A stretch of DNA of 64,000 nucleotides from positions 185,326,180 through 185,390,179 of the forward strand of contig NC_061513.1 in NCBI RefSeq assembly GCF_022539505.1, given 5' to 3'. Each line of letters opens with the position of its first letter. The stretch's first letter is position 1. The notes under the pieces were generated by a model that did no database searches, was not told the DNA's origin, and saw only the letters and a program-made list of their open reading frames with translations. Source of the stretch: Lolium rigidum (lineage: Eukaryota; Streptophyta; Magnoliopsida; Poales; Poaceae). The position numbers and the translations under genes were made by a program. Positions 1 through 10,842 of the stretch are shown here, one piece after another.

Positions 1-299
1 CAGCCTCCTTCGCGGGCACGGGAGAGATAGCAGAAGATAGAGTGAGAAAGAGAGAGAGATCTTGTAAGCACAAACTTGTAACCTGTGGAGATCAATAGAG
101 AAGATGATCTAGAGCGAGTTCTTCCTTGTGTCTTTCTTCTTCAAACTCTGGCCCTGGCCAAGTTCTTGAGGAAACCATCCGGAAGTTCATCCCGTCTAAT
201 CACAAACCCTCCCCCGAATCCTCTAGCGTCCATTCGGCCCCAACATAAGCCATCATATGGCATCTGTTTGTTCACCACGACGACAAGTGCAACGAAGTG

Positions 300-374
300 T
301 AAACAAAACATATATAAATTGGTGTAAAACAAGCATGGAGCATAAAAAATTATAGATACGTTTGCGACGTATCA
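300..374 (-). repeat. Tip of an Athila-type LTR (minus orientation)
   Basis: The last ~70 bases before 374 match the outer end of the element A LTRs (ends at 3132 and 13192), including the closing gatacg...cgtatca. On the minus strand this is the 5' tip of an LTR starting TGATACG. The sequence to its left (1-300) does not continue the match, so the LTR is truncated or very diverged. I recognise nothing in 1-300. Confidence 0.5.
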
Positions 375-516
375 CACTCCCGCTGTGATTGCGGGAGGGA
401 AGAGAAGGAGCTAGAAGAGGACGCCAATGATGACAAGGAGGAGAAGAGGATGGAAGCGCGAGACTTCAAATCCAGACGCAATCGTCCACTTCACTACCGC
501 TACGACTGAGGGGGAA

Positions 517-678
517 TGTTAGAAGTATAATATGTAGGGGTGTATACGTAAGAGTAGGAGTCATCTTCTTGTACTACAAGTCTATCCCCTTCCCTTGTAC
601 CTTTATATGTACCCCATGAGGGTCATGGAAATACAACACACAATTCTATGGTTCTGTAAATTCAATAGGCATATTACA
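517..678 (+). repeat. Short copia-like LTR
   Basis: A purine run (gagggggaa) at 508-516 is followed directly by TGTTAGAAGTATAATATGTA, the usual layout of a polypurine tract joined to a 3' LTR in plant Ty1/copia elements. A TATA-like tatatgt and a polyadenylation-type stretch follow. I placed the right end at attaca (678), which is uncertain. The purine-rich 375-516 would then be the end of the internal region, with no coding match seen. No partner LTR is in the window. Confidence 0.45.
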
Positions 679-768
679 GTAGGAAATTAACCAAAAAGGA
701 CACAAGAGGTCCAAAAGTAGGAAAGGGTAGAAGAAGGCCATTGTGCTCATGAATGTAGGCATGGGCGA

Positions 769-1218
769 TCAGGCATCCCGTTGGCGAATCTTGGCTCGCT
801 TCTTCTCGAACCATGCACGCTGATTGGCATCCATGTTGCTCAAGTCGGTGAGAATGACCCTAGTGTCCTCCGCCGACACTTGGCCACGGTGTCAAGCCTT
901 TGCACCTCTATAGAAACCGTGGTGGTGACCACCCCATGGCTTCATTGGACGCATGATGCCTGTGCTTCTCCTTCGAATTGGCGCTGGCCCCACCGATTAG
1001 CGTCCTGGACAGACTTCTCCCCACGATAGTGGCTTTTTCGCCACCTTCGCCTTCTTATCGTCGTCGGCGGAGCCGACACGCTTTGAAGCCGCCATGGGGG
1101 CGGTCTCATCGACGGCAGGCGTGGCGGGGGTGGTCTCGTTGACGGTAGGTTCCTCAGCTTGGAAGGCAGCGACGGCGGCGACGGCCTGCATGGCTAGGTA
1201 GGGATTTTGCCTCCGCAT
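769..1218 (-). pseudogene. Harbinger-type ORF1 (Myb/NAM-associated) C-terminal remnant
   Basis: On the minus strand the 1218 end reads an alanine/proline-rich stretch then DDDKKAKVAKK. After a frame change, a second stretch reads DLSNMDANQRAWFEKK and ends ...IRQRDA at a stop at 769-771. This C-terminal pattern (S-N-M-D, RAWFEKKR, RDA stop) is familiar from the Myb/SANT-like ORF1 proteins of grass PIF/Harbinger elements, often annotated as NAM-associated C-terminal proteins. The reading frame is broken by at least one frameshift and internal stops around 900-1000, and the N-terminal DNA-binding part is absent. No Harbinger transposase or terminal repeats were found nearby. The family call is from memory of the motif. 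Confidence 0.4.
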
Positions 1219-1278
1219 GAATACGATTTTGGGACTGTCGGGAGTGGATGTGGCTTACGTGCCACAGGGGGTGATTAC

Positions 1279-1650
1279 TGTGAAATACGCCATATTTTCT
1301 CGCGTTTAAACCCTTAGCTAAGTTAAGAAATTGATTAAGTTTACCTCTCAACTTGCCACTAATGCCTAATCAATGCAAAGATGTTCAATCTCTTCTATTT
1401 TTGGATGTTGTGCAGGAAATCACGTCATAATGGCAATTGGACCTGCAATTACTGAAGAAAATCACGTCAGGAGCATGGCAAAGTTGACTACACTTGGAAA
1501 GGCGGTTCCTGGAGCTTTACCGGGCATCAGTACATGCAAGCCCTGCCCGTACCACCTGCGGCAGTATTCCCGAGGTCAAACAATATAAAAGTCGTGAAGG
1601 AAAAAAGAGAGTCATTCATCGCCAAACAGAGCCGCCATCCACCAGATCCA
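1279..1650 (+). repeat. 5' LTR of Athila-type element E, part 1 of 3
   Basis: The LTR opens TGTGAAATACGCC at 1279 and is interrupted at 1650 by element A, whose insertion duplicated ATCCA (1646-1650 and 13193-13197). The LTR resumes at 13198. Joined with parts 2 and 3 it is about 1.23 kb and ends ...GGTATCA just before a PBS and a gag gene. Its 3' partner is not in the window. Confidence 0.65.
1646..1650. other. Target-site duplication ATCCA, left copy (element A)
   Basis: ATCCA lies immediately left of the TGATG... LTR end at 1651 and again immediately right of the ...CGTATCA end at 13192 (13193-13197). A 5-bp duplication is standard for LTR retrotransposon integrase. Confidence 0.9.
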
Positions 1651-3132
1651 TGATGTCTACGCACGCTTCTATTCCTGTAGACAGTGTTGGGCCTCCAAGA
1701 GCAGAGGTTTGTAGAACAGCAGCAAGTTTCCCTTAAGTGAATCACCCAAGGTTTATCGAACTCGGGGAGGTAGAGGTCAAAGATATTCCTCTCAAGCAAC
1801 CCTGCAATTAAGATACAAGAAGTCTCTTGTGTCCCCAACACACCTAATACTCTTGTCAGATGTATAGGTGCACTAGTTCGGCGAAGAGATAGTAAAACGC
1901 ATGTGGTATAGATGGTAGTAAACGGTAATTGCGATCTGAAGTAAATATTGCAGGAAGTAAAGATGCAGTAAAACAGTAAATAAGCGATGTTTGCAGCATT
2001 TGGAAACAAGGCATAGGGATCATACTTTCACTAGTGGACACTCTCAACAATGATCACATAATAAATAAATAACTTATCCTCACTTGTGCTACTTTCAAAC
2101 ACTCTCTTGTTGGATAACAAACACCATTCATTGTGTAGGGCTACAAGAGCACACCTCAAGCCGGAGTAAACAAGCTCCACAACATCCGGAGTTCATATTA
2201 AAGTAAACTCTAGAGTGCATAATAGACCGTTGCAATTTAGACCGAGTACTAACATAGCATACACACTCGTCACCAATAGCTATGAAAGGGGAATAGATCA
2301 CATCAATACTATCATAGTAATAGTTAACTTCATAATCTACAAGAGATTACAATCATAACCTACGCCAAGTACTACATGATGCACACACTGTCACCTTTAC
2401 ATCATAGAGGAGGAATAGACTACTTTAATAACATCAATAGAGTAGCACATAGATTAATAGTGATACAAAGCTCATGATCACATAAATATCACACCATGGG
2501 AGAGAGAGATGAACCACATAGCTACCGGTAGAGCCCTCGGCCTCGGGGGAGAACTACTCCCTCCTCATCATGGGAGACAGCAGCGGCGATGAAGATGGCG
2601 GTGGTGTCGATGGAGATGGATTCCGGGGGCAATTCCCCGTCCTGGCATTGTGCCGGAACAGAGACTTCTGTCCCCCGAAACTTGTCTTCGCGATGGCGGT
2701 GGCTACGGAACTCTTCGTGGAATATGACTGGATGATTTAGGGTTTTCGCGATGGAGAGGATATATAGGCGGAAGGGTGGCCTCGGAGGGGTCCCGAGGGA
2801 CCCACACCATAGGGGGGCGCGCCCCCCCTTGGCCGCGCCGCCATGTGGGGTGGGCCCCCTGGGCCCCCCTCTGGCCCCTCTCCGGCTCCTTGTGTCCGTC
2901 TCGGCAAAATAAGAGGTATGGCTTTTGTTTCGTCCAATTCCGAGAATATTTCCTGTGTAAGATTTCTGGAACCAAAAACAGCAGAAAACAGGAACTGGCA
3001 CTTCGGCATCTTGTTAATAGGTTAGTTCCGGAAAATGCATCAAAACATTATAAAGTATGAACAAAACATGTAGGTATTGTCATAAAACTAGCATGGAACA
3101 TAAGAAATTATAGATACGTTGGAGACGTATCA
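1651..3132 (-). repeat. Element A 3' LTR
   Basis: This 1482-base copy runs from tgatgtctacg to gagacgtatca. It is homologous over its full length to 11713-13192 and shares its outer end with LTR-B, LTR-C and LTR-D on the plus strand. A minus-strand TATA box lies at 2761-2766. Confidence 0.92.
2761..2766 (-). promoter_or_regulatory. TATA box of element A 3' LTR
   Basis: On the minus strand CCTATATA lies in a GC-rich U3-type region (cttccgcctatata). The same position in LTR-B and LTR-D carries tatataaa. Confidence 0.5.
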
Positions 3133-3148
3133 AGCATCCCCAAGCTTA
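3133..3148 (-). other. Polypurine tract of element A
   Basis: Minus-strand TAAGCTTGGGGATGCT abuts the 3' LTR. The same motif abuts LTR-D at 40404-40417. It would prime plus-strand DNA synthesis. Confidence 0.75.
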
Positions 3149-5777
3149 GTTCCTACTCGCCCTCGAGTAGGTAAACGATAAAAACAATAATTTCTGAAGT
3201 GACATGCTACCAACATAATCTTGATCAACAATATTGTAAAGCATATGAGATGAATGAAGTGATTCAAAGCAATGGTATATAGATTGCTACCAAAAAGATA
3301 ATGACTAAACAACTGAATCATATAGCAAAAACTTTTCATGAATAGTATTTTCGAGACAAGCATCAAAAAGACTTGCATAAGAGTTAACTCATAAAGCAAT
3401 AGATTCAAAGTAAGAGGTTTCGAAGCAACACAAAGGATGATTAAGTTTCAGCAATTGCTTTCAACTTGTAACATGTATATCTCATGGATAATTGTCAACA
3501 TAAAGTAATATAACAAGTGCAATAAGTAAACATTCAAGAATCAGTGCACACAGTTGACACAAGTGTTTGCTTCTAAGATAGAAAGAAGTAGGTAAACTGA
3601 CTCAACATAAAGTAAAAGAAAGGCCCTTCGCAGAGGGAAGCAGGGATTACTCATGTGCTAGAGCTTTTTATTTTGAAAACATGGAAACAATTTTGTCAAC
3701 GGTAGTAATAATTCATATGTGTTATGCATAAAACTTCTTATAAGTTGCAAGCCTCATGCATCGAATACCAATAGTGTTCGCACCTTGTCCTAATTAGCTC
3801 GGATTTCCATGGATTATCATTGCATTACATATGTTTCAACCAAGTGTCACAAATGGGTACCTCTATGCCACCTGTACAAAGGTCCAAGGAGATAAATCGC
3901 ATTTGATTTCTCGATTTTGATAGATCTCAACTTGAGGACATCCATACCGGGACAACATAGAAAACAGATAATGGACTCCTCTTTTTAATGCTTAAAGCAT
4001 TCAACAACAAATAATATTCTCATAGGAGATTCTGAGGATTAATGTCCAAGCTGAAACTTCCACCATGATACATGGCTTTGGTTGGCGGCCCAATGTTCTT
4101 CTCTAACAATATGCATACTCAAACCAATTAATCATGATAAATCACCCTTACTTCAGACAAGACGAACATGCATAGCAACTCACATGATATTAAACAAAGG
4201 TGTAACAGTTGATGGCGTCCCCAGAAACATGGTTACCGCTCAACAAGCAACTTATAAGAACTAAGATACATAGCAACATATTCATCACCACAATAGTTTT
4301 TAAGCTATTTTCCCATGAGCTATGTATTGTAAAGACAAAGGAATGAAATTTTAAAGGTAGCATGCAAGCAATTTACTTTGGAATGGCAGAAAAATACCAC
4401 ATATAGGTAGTTATGGTGGACACAAATGGCATAGGTTTTGGCTCAAGGTTTTTGAATGCACGAGAAGCATTCCCTCTCAGTACAAGGCTTTGGCTAGCAA
4501 GGTTGTTTGAAGCAAACACAAGTATGAACTGGTACAGCAAAAACTTACACAAGAACATATTGCAAGCATTATAAGACTCTACACTGTCTTCCTTGTTGTT
4601 CAAACGCTTTTACCAGAAAATATCTAGACCTTAGAGAGACCAATCATGCAAACTAAATTTCAACAAGCTCTACAGTAGTTCTCCACTAATAGATTTAAAC
4701 TACATGATGCAAGAGCTTAAACATGATCTATTTGAGAGCTCAAAACAATTGCCAAGTATCAAATTATTCAAGACAATATACCAACTACCACATGAAGCAT
4801 TTTCTGTTTCCAACCAAATAACAATAAGTGAAGCGATCAACTTTCACCATTGAACATTAAAAGTAAAAGCGAAGAACACTAGTGTTCATATGAAAAAGCG
4901 GAGCGTGTCTCTCTCCCACACAAGGATGTTTAGGATCCGATTTTATTCAGAGAATGAAAATAACAAAATGAAAATAAAAGCACACAGATGCTCCAAGTAA
5001 AGCACATAAGATGTGACGGAATAAAATTATAGTTTCACTAGAGGTGACCTGATAAGTTTGTTGATGAAGAAGGGGATGCCCAAGGCATTCCCAAGCTTAG
5101 ATGCTTGAGTCTTCTTGAAATATGCAGGGATGAACCACGGGGGCATCCCCACGCTTAGACTTTTCACTCTTCTTGATCATACCATATCATCCTCCTCTCT
5201 TGATCCTTGAAAACTTCCTCCACACCAAACTTAAAGCAATCTCATTAGAGGGTTAGTGCATAATAAAAATTCACATGTTCAGCAAAGACACAATCATTAC
5301 CAACACTTCTGGACATTACTCAAAGATAATGAAATTTAATGGAGCAAATAAATCCAATCAAACACAGTAAAAGAGGCAATGCGAAATAAAAGGCAGAATC
5401 TGTCAAAACAGAACAGTCCGTAAAGACAAATTTTTCTGAGGCACTTAACTTGCTCAGATGGAAAAACTCAAATCTAATGAAAGTTGCGTACATATCTGAG
5501 GATCATGCATGAATTTTCGCTGATTTTTTTGATTCTTCTACAGAGAGAAAAAAGCGAATTCGTGACAGATAAGAAATCTGTTTCTGCGCAGAAATTCAAA
5601 TCTAGCATCAACTTTCTATTAGAGACTTTACTTGGCACAAAAACGAAATAAACATGATAAGGAGATGTTGCTACAGTAATAACAACTTCCAAGACACAAC
5701 AAAACAGTAGCAAAATAAAAACATGGGTTATCTCCCAAGAAGTGCTTTCTTTATAGCCATTAAGATGAGCTCAGTAA
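3149..5777 (-). other. Element A 3' non-coding internal region
   Basis: About 2.6 kb with no convincing ORF lie between the MULE insertion and the PPT. It aligns in opposite orientation with the 3' parts of elements B (31500-33885) and C (37848-40403). A second cluster of PPT-like motifs lies at about 5080-5160 (read on minus: AAGCTTGGGAATGCC and AAGCGTGGGGATGC). Confidence 0.7.
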
Positions 5778-5786
5778 TTTTAATAA
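5778..5786. other. 9-bp target-site duplication TTTTAATAA, left copy (MULE)
   Basis: TTTTAATAA flanks the GGGATTTC end at 5787 and recurs at 10763-10771 after the matching CCC end. Nine bases is the diagnostic duplication length for Mutator-like transposition. Confidence 0.93.
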
Positions 5787-5887
5787 GGGATTTCTATTTT
5801 CGTGCCCTCGGTTCCTTAGTTGTACTCAGTTTTCCCCAGCTCCTTAGGTTTCCTCAGTTTTACCCAAACCTTTGTCTGAAACCATCA
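5787..5887 (+). repeat. MULE left terminal inverted repeat
   Basis: About 100 bases pair with the reverse complement of 10662-10762. The arms include the distinctive strings cgtgccctc, ttccttagttgtactcag and cctcagttttacccaaac. Single differences are seen at a few positions. Confidence 0.92.
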
Positions 5888-6119
5888 CACGTGATGTAAC
5901 GGCCGGTTGCCCGACGGTTGACCGTTATCTTCTGACTAGTGGGGCCACGTAGAGCCCGCAAAGACACGTCGGACCATCCATCTTTGTTTGACCGTAAGCA
6001 TCGCTGTATCCCCGACCAAAACGCGAACGAGTGGGGCTTCGGTATATCGAATGACAAGTGGGGCCATGACGCTGATACAAGGGGCAATACACGGGTAGGA
6101 TTAGATTTTTAAATGGAGC

Positions 6120-6710
6120 TCTACCAGCGATGGCACGGAGGAGGTGGCATGCGGGGTGCCGAGATGAGATCGACGTCCACAATGAACTGCATGAGGCGAG
6201 ACCAGACGCATTAGATAGATATGAACTAGACGCGTTTAACCATGCAAAGAAGAGAAGAAATGGTCGAGGACATCGAAGACTACGTCAAAACTTTGACTCG
6301 ACCGTGTCGGACACGAACACGAGCAATGTAGAGAAAACTAGTGTCTCTCCTTTCCGGCGTGTATAGGTGGGTGCTAGGAGAGTGTGGTGGCGAAGGGAAA
6401 GACCTCGCGGCGGTCCGTGGCGTCCAGACATAGCGGGTCGGCGTGGCCGTGCCCACGGCGGCGTGCATGCATGTTCGGCATTGGCATCGGCATGTACGTT
6501 CGGCATTGGCCTCGGCGGTATCTCCGGTGTGTCGCTGATCGAATGAGGGGACGGGATTGAGGGTGCATCCCGACGTTGACCTAGCAGTGGCGGCGAGCAT
6601 AGCCGTTCTGACCATGCCGATATCGGCATCGGCATCGTTTGGAGGCTGTGGTGCTCGAATCAAGTTGGGATTTGTTTCTCGTAGGCCAAAATGAATTTGA
6701 AACAAGTTTC
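6120..6710. other. GC-rich block in the MULE, unrecognised
   Basis: The base composition changes sharply compared with the AT-rich flanks, and short direct repeats of gttcggcattggc(a/c)tcgg occur at about 6472-6512. Open frames exist on both strands but none has a recognisable domain. It may be a captured exon fragment, and the function is unknown. Confidence 0.3.
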
Positions 6711-6719
6711 ATGTTGAAG

Positions 6720-7252
6720 GTTAGGTAACGAAAGTTTGTAACTATCCCAAAATTATACTAGCGCCATGGTGAGGTTCTTTTTGATAGAGCTATACGGTTG
6801 GGCAAACTTTTTTGACACTTTTTAGATAGGGTTCCTTGTTGTTACACGTATGGCATCATGTATGGAAAATTTGTGGTCATTTGGAGATGTTCGAAAAAAT
6901 CACTTTGCTTAAGCGCATGCCGTTTCGTCTCGCTGAAACCAGCTTTTCTAACAAGGTGATTTTTTCTACCTTCTCTAAATAACCTCAAATTTCATACAGC
7001 TGATCTTCTATACATAGATAGATAGATTGTTTCGTTTTTACATTTTTCGAACTTTTTATTTCCCTTTATAATACCCAATTGATTTTCAGGTCAAAACCTC
7101 GAAAAACAAGCATCATGTATGGCATCATTTCACCCTAAATTTCAAATTTTCCGAAACTTTCCCTTTTAGATATTCCTTGTTGTTATAGGTATGCCATCAT
7201 GTATGCCAAACTTGGTTAGGTCTCACTCGAAACCAGCTTTTGTAACAAATTA
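6720..7252. other. AT-rich MULE interior, no gene seen
   Basis: No convincing ORF is present. A short motif related to ccttgttgtta...tatg.catcatgtatg occurs at about 6835-6865 and 7171-7206, suggesting an old local duplication. Confidence 0.4.
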
Positions 7253-7752
7253 GGTGATGGTTTATCATTTTTTTGCGTGAAAAGTAATGGCAACAACAAA
7301 TCGGTGATGGGGTTTATCATATTTTTTTGCGTGAAAAGTAATGGCTACAACAAATTGTTGATGGTTTATCATTTTTTGCGTGAAAAGTAATGGCTACAAC
7401 AAATTGTTGATGGTTTATCATTTTTTTGCGTGAAAAGTAATGGCAACAACAAATCGGTGATGGTTTATCATTTTTTTGCGTGAAAAGTAATGGCTACAAC
7501 AAATTGTTGATGGTTTATCATTTTTTTGCGTGAAAAGTAATGGCAACAACAACTCGGTGATGGTTTATCATTTTTTTTGCGTGAAAAGTAATGGCTACAA
7601 CAAATTGTTGATGGTTTATCATTTTTTTGCGTGAAAAGTAATGGCAACAACAAATCGGTGATGGTTTATCATTTTTTTTGCGTGAAAAGTAATGGCTACA
7701 ACAAATTGTTGATGGTTTATCATTTTTTTGCGTGAAAATTAACGCCTAAAAT
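7253..7752 (+). repeat. Minisatellite, ~50-bp unit, about 10 copies in two alternating types
   Basis: The unit starts gatggtttatc, has a run of 6-8 T, then gcgtgaaaagtaatggc. One type continues aacaacaaatcggt and the other tacaacaaattgtt. From the third copy the types alternate, so the effective unit is a ~100-bp dimer. The last copy is degenerate (aacgcctaaaat). There is no coding role, and the minus-strand frame through it is an artefact of the periodicity. Confidence 0.92.
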
Positions 7753-8690
7753 AGTTTATAATTTTTAGCGCGTGAAAAATAATACGTAAAACCGCCCTTC
7801 AAGATACTTAGAGGGTGGAAGCTAATTAACCGCCAACAGAGAGAGAGAGAGAGGGGTTATCCTGCCCGTTCCCTATATCATACGATCAACGGTCGGCGGG
7901 CACGATCCGCGTGACATGGGCTAGACCAATCAGGGCGATGATGCACGTCTGCGAGAATTTGTGAAGAGAGAGGGCAAAACCGAGTACTATCAAGAAACCA
8001 AGGGCACCTGAGTAGTAAACAGACTAAGGGATTCAAATTTGAGATTTGAAAAATGGAAAATGTGTGTTTTGTACAATGAAACCCATCTTGGCCTACCTCA
8101 AACTATTTGCAATACCAATATACATCGAGTGTGAGAATTGTGGCCTCATTTAGACAAAGTATGATTTGGGGGAAGTCTGTTTTGGGAAGGGCTTATTGTG
8201 GAAAACCATGCACCTTCATAGCTACTAGGTGATTTGAGAAGTGGCAATTTGTGGTAAAACTTGATTTATCTATGATTTATCTATGATTTGAGAAGTGGCA
8301 ATTTGTGGTAAAGACTCCATGAGTAAGTGCCACTCTTTTTCGGATTTTTTTTCACATTAAATGACTCATTTAACTAGTTAATCCCATTTGTTGACTCTCT
8401 GTTGACCAGCCACTTGAGGGTAAAACTGAGTATATTGCACTAGCCAGTATTAGCAATCGAGGGGAAAATTGAGCACACAAAAAATGCTAGTATAAGACTC
8501 GAGGGTATACCCGAGTATATCTAAATTTTCGGGGTTAGACTCGAGGACACGTGCAATTGTTGACGCGTAGACGCGGGTCGCGGTGGAGAAGTCGAGACGT
8601 GCAATCGTGGACGCGTGTCGCGTTGCGTAAGTCCAAGACGTGCGGACGTGCACCTGTGCACGCGTAGGACGCGGGTCGCATTAACCACCC
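7753..8690. other. MULE interior upstream of the gene
   Basis: The stretch contains a (ga)n tract at about 7840, TIR-like pieces at about 7970-8035 and 8415-8470, and a GC-rich repeat zone (gacgcg, acgtgc, gcgggtcgc) at 8545-8680 just upstream of the TATA box. The last block is a plausible promoter. Confidence 0.4.
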
Positions 8691-8696
8691 CTCGCC

Positions 8697-8703
8697 TTTA
8701 TAG
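8697..8703 (+). promoter_or_regulatory. Putative TATA box of the MULE gene
   Basis: TTTATAG lies about 130 bases upstream of the chosen ATG at 8831. A CT-rich leader (ctctctcgtcactctcactcg, split by position 8730) separates the two, as in many plant genes. Confidence 0.45.
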
Positions 8704-8830
8704 ACGCCTCCTCACACTCTCTCTCGTCACTCTCACTCGCTCACGCATCGCCAACTCTCTCACGTCCCATCATCTTCTCCAAAGCAAAAAACCCTCTCCC
8801 TCTCCCTCTTCCTCTTCCTCCGCCGGAGAG

Positions 8831-10008
8831 ATGGACAAGGAGAATGCCAATCCCATCGTCGTCGAGGTTGGCTCAAAGCGCGACGCCTCCATCTTCGGCG
8901 CCGTCCCCTCTACGGACGACGACGCCGCCGCCGTCGCCGGTGCATCGGAGGCTGCTGCCGCCGGTGGCAGTCAGATCCCGGCGGGATGGGACGACCCCTA
9001 CGACCCCGTGCCGTACGTCCCGCCCCCGAACCCCTACGACACCTCCCTGGAGGACCCATGGAACGAGGTAACTACGGTTTGCTTCCTTTTTGTTCCCCAT
9101 TCCTTTTTGAACCCTATTTTTGCTGGTGTAGATGGATCCGTAGATGGATGAGTATTGGGCTAATATTTGCGCCGATTTTATTCCATTTTGTTTTGATCAC
9201 TTCTTGATTTCGTTTAAGATTTGGGGTTCGGCTGTTCGGTTAATTTATGCAAGTAATATTGGATCTCAATCAGTTAATTTATGCAAGTAATCATGGGATC
9301 TCAATCAGTTATTTTATGCACTAATCAAAAGATATCAACCGTTTAATTTTGCAAATAATCTCGAATGTGTTCAAGTTTAGATCTAGTTCAGATCTAGAAT
9401 CTGTTTCTTTGCCTATGATGAATGGTTGGGCACAAATTTTTACAGGGAGGGTTCAGCGAACCATTGCCGTGTACAAATCTGTTGTGCATGAGCTTTAGTT
9501 CGCTAACACCTTCCCCGTAGATATATAATCATGTCCACTCTAACCGAGGCTGACTCGTTTTTCTTAACTTTGTTATCATGTACGTTAGTCATCGTTGCAA
9601 CTCATTCACTAGTTTCTGTTTGATATGGATCAGATGTTCGGCAGCGACGTCGGCAGCGACGAAGAGGAGGAGGACGTCAAGACTCGCCGAGTCTCGCGGA
9701 GGCCGCAGGTCGGCCGATACATCTCCTACTTCGCCAAGGAGGTGTACAGGTGCCCCTTACGCACCGGGAGACTCGGCGCCACGGACTTCAACTGCCTCGT
9801 CACGCATGCTGAGAACATCAGCAACACCTTCCCCAAAGTCGGCACGACGGTGAACGTCCACTCCTTCCGCGCCAAGCACAGGGCGCTCGGCATGCACCTC
9901 CGCAGCTTGCAGCGGGTGGAGATCTCCGCCGGACGCATGCCTCCGCTCAAGCCCAAGGCTCCCAAGGGGAGCAAGAGCAACAAGTGGAGGCAGAGCCAGA
10001 TGGGGTAG
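8831..10008 (+). CDS. Two-exon gene of unknown function in the MULE (203 aa)
   Basis: Exon 1 is 8831-9067 (79 codons) and exon 2 is 9634-10008 (124 codons plus TAG). The 566-base intron has GT at 9068 and AG at 9632-9633 and joins codons cleanly in phase 0. I chose the ATG after gccggagag because the leader upstream has no other in-frame start close by. Residues 1-50 begin MDKENANP and are acidic and alanine-rich. Residues 50-79 are rich in Pro, Tyr and Asp (WDDPYDPVPYVPPPNPYD). Residues 80-100 are acidic (DEEEEDV). The C-terminal half is basic and contains YRCPL, a gap, CLVTHAENI, a gap, then AKHRALGMHL. That Cys-His-His spacing recalls plant single zinc fingers, with the usual second Cys apparently missing. 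The tail is Lys-rich. The frame is intact in both exons, unlike most ORFs in this window. The function is unknown. Confidence 0.72.
9068..9633 (+). other. Intron of the MULE gene
   Basis: GTAACTACGG donor, ...GATATGGATCAG acceptor, AT-rich interior. An alternative in-frame ATG in the last 10 bases of the intron (9625) would also give a continuous exon 2 protein if the transcript started there. Confidence 0.7.
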
Positions 10009-10661
10009 GCGGAGTCCTGGACGTGTCGCTGCTGCTGCTGCTGCCTCCTAGTTTGTTGTTGGGATCCCTTTGTTGTTAGCTAGGGATCCCTTGTTGTTAT
10101 GTTAGTATGATGGTGTCTGTGAAGAACCTCGTTACTATGTTGGCTGCTGTGTATGCAGCCTATTATCTATCCATATTATCTAGGGATTATCTATCCCTAG
10201 TCTACTATATTTTGTTGGCCGTACTTAGTTTTCTTGATTTACTATGACTGTGAATTTATCGTACATTATCCTGGAGATTTGCTTCTAGATTTAACTACAT
10301 ACATATGGACCGGAGGGAGTACTAGATTTGCTGCCATATTGGGCAAACAACGAGGGCCAAAAGGCACAAATAATTGAAGAAAGTCAGAAATGCAAGCTTC
10401 TCTAGATTTTATACTAATTTGGTGAAAAGGACAGAGAGAAAGAGGGGAAAAAGGTGCACTTAATAATGCCAATTTTGGGCCGAGAGAGACAGAACCCAGC
10501 TCCTGCTCACGTGCAACCAAACGCTTCTCGTCCTGTCCCACGCGGTCCCTTTCTACCAGCCCCACGCGACGCGGGCCCACACGACGCGGCCCCACACGAC
10601 GCGGCCCCACACGTGACCGAACGGTCAACTAAACGGGAATCCTGCCGTCTGAGCTGCTTCT
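10009..10661 (+). other. 3' region of the MULE gene; Stowaway-like end
   Basis: The stretch begins with a (ctg)n run after the stop codon, then an AT-rich downstream region. At about 10300-10322 ggaccggagggagtacta resembles one end of a Stowaway MITE, with no partner end seen. At 10553-10610 three near-copies of a ~16-base GC-rich unit (cacgacgcggcccca) occur just inside the right TIR. Confidence 0.4.
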
Positions 10662-10762
10662 GCGGGTTTCAGACAAACGTTTGGGTAAAACTGAGGAAAA
10701 ACTAAGGAGCTGGGGAAAACTGAGTACAACTAAGGAACTGAGGGCACGAAAATAGAAATCCC
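10662..10762 (-). repeat. MULE right terminal inverted repeat
   Basis: This is the reverse complement of 5787-5887 with a few mismatches. It ends ...gaaatccc at 10762, followed by the TTTTAATAA duplication at 10763-10771. Confidence 0.92.
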
Positions 10763-10842
10763 TTTTAATAATGCTCTCATAAAATAGAAAATGAAGCAAA
10801 AGGAGCATCAAGAAGCAAATTCAAAACACATTTAAGCCTAAC

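Larger units (their letters stand above)
5787..10762 (+). mobile_element. Non-autonomous Mutator-like element (MULE) carrying a gene
   Basis: This 4976-bp element has terminal inverted repeats of about 100 bp that begin GGGATTTCTATTTTCGTGCC and match with only a few differences. It is flanked by a perfect 9-bp duplication and inserted in element A. No MURA-type transposase is visible. Inside, from left to right, are a GC-rich block (6120-6710), an AT-rich stretch, a 50-bp minisatellite (7253-7752), two degenerate TIR-like stretches, then a promoter and a two-exon gene (8831-10008). The structure fits a Pack-MULE-like gene carrier. Whether the gene was captured from the host or is ancestral to this MULE family cannot be decided here. 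Confidence 0.93.

Noticed and set aside
781..1029. Plus-strand ORF over the Harbinger-like remnant
   Set aside because: The minus strand carries the recognisable C-terminal motif; the plus frame is its shadow.
2522..3060. Overlapping ORFs in the U3 region of the element A LTR and the equivalents at 12730-13120, 29029-29440 and 40525-40980
   Set aside because: They are non-coding LTR promoter sequence; frames differ between copies and carry no motif.
7253..7752. CRISPR-like array
   Set aside because: The units are contiguous ~50-bp tandem repeats with no unique spacers, in a plant transposon.
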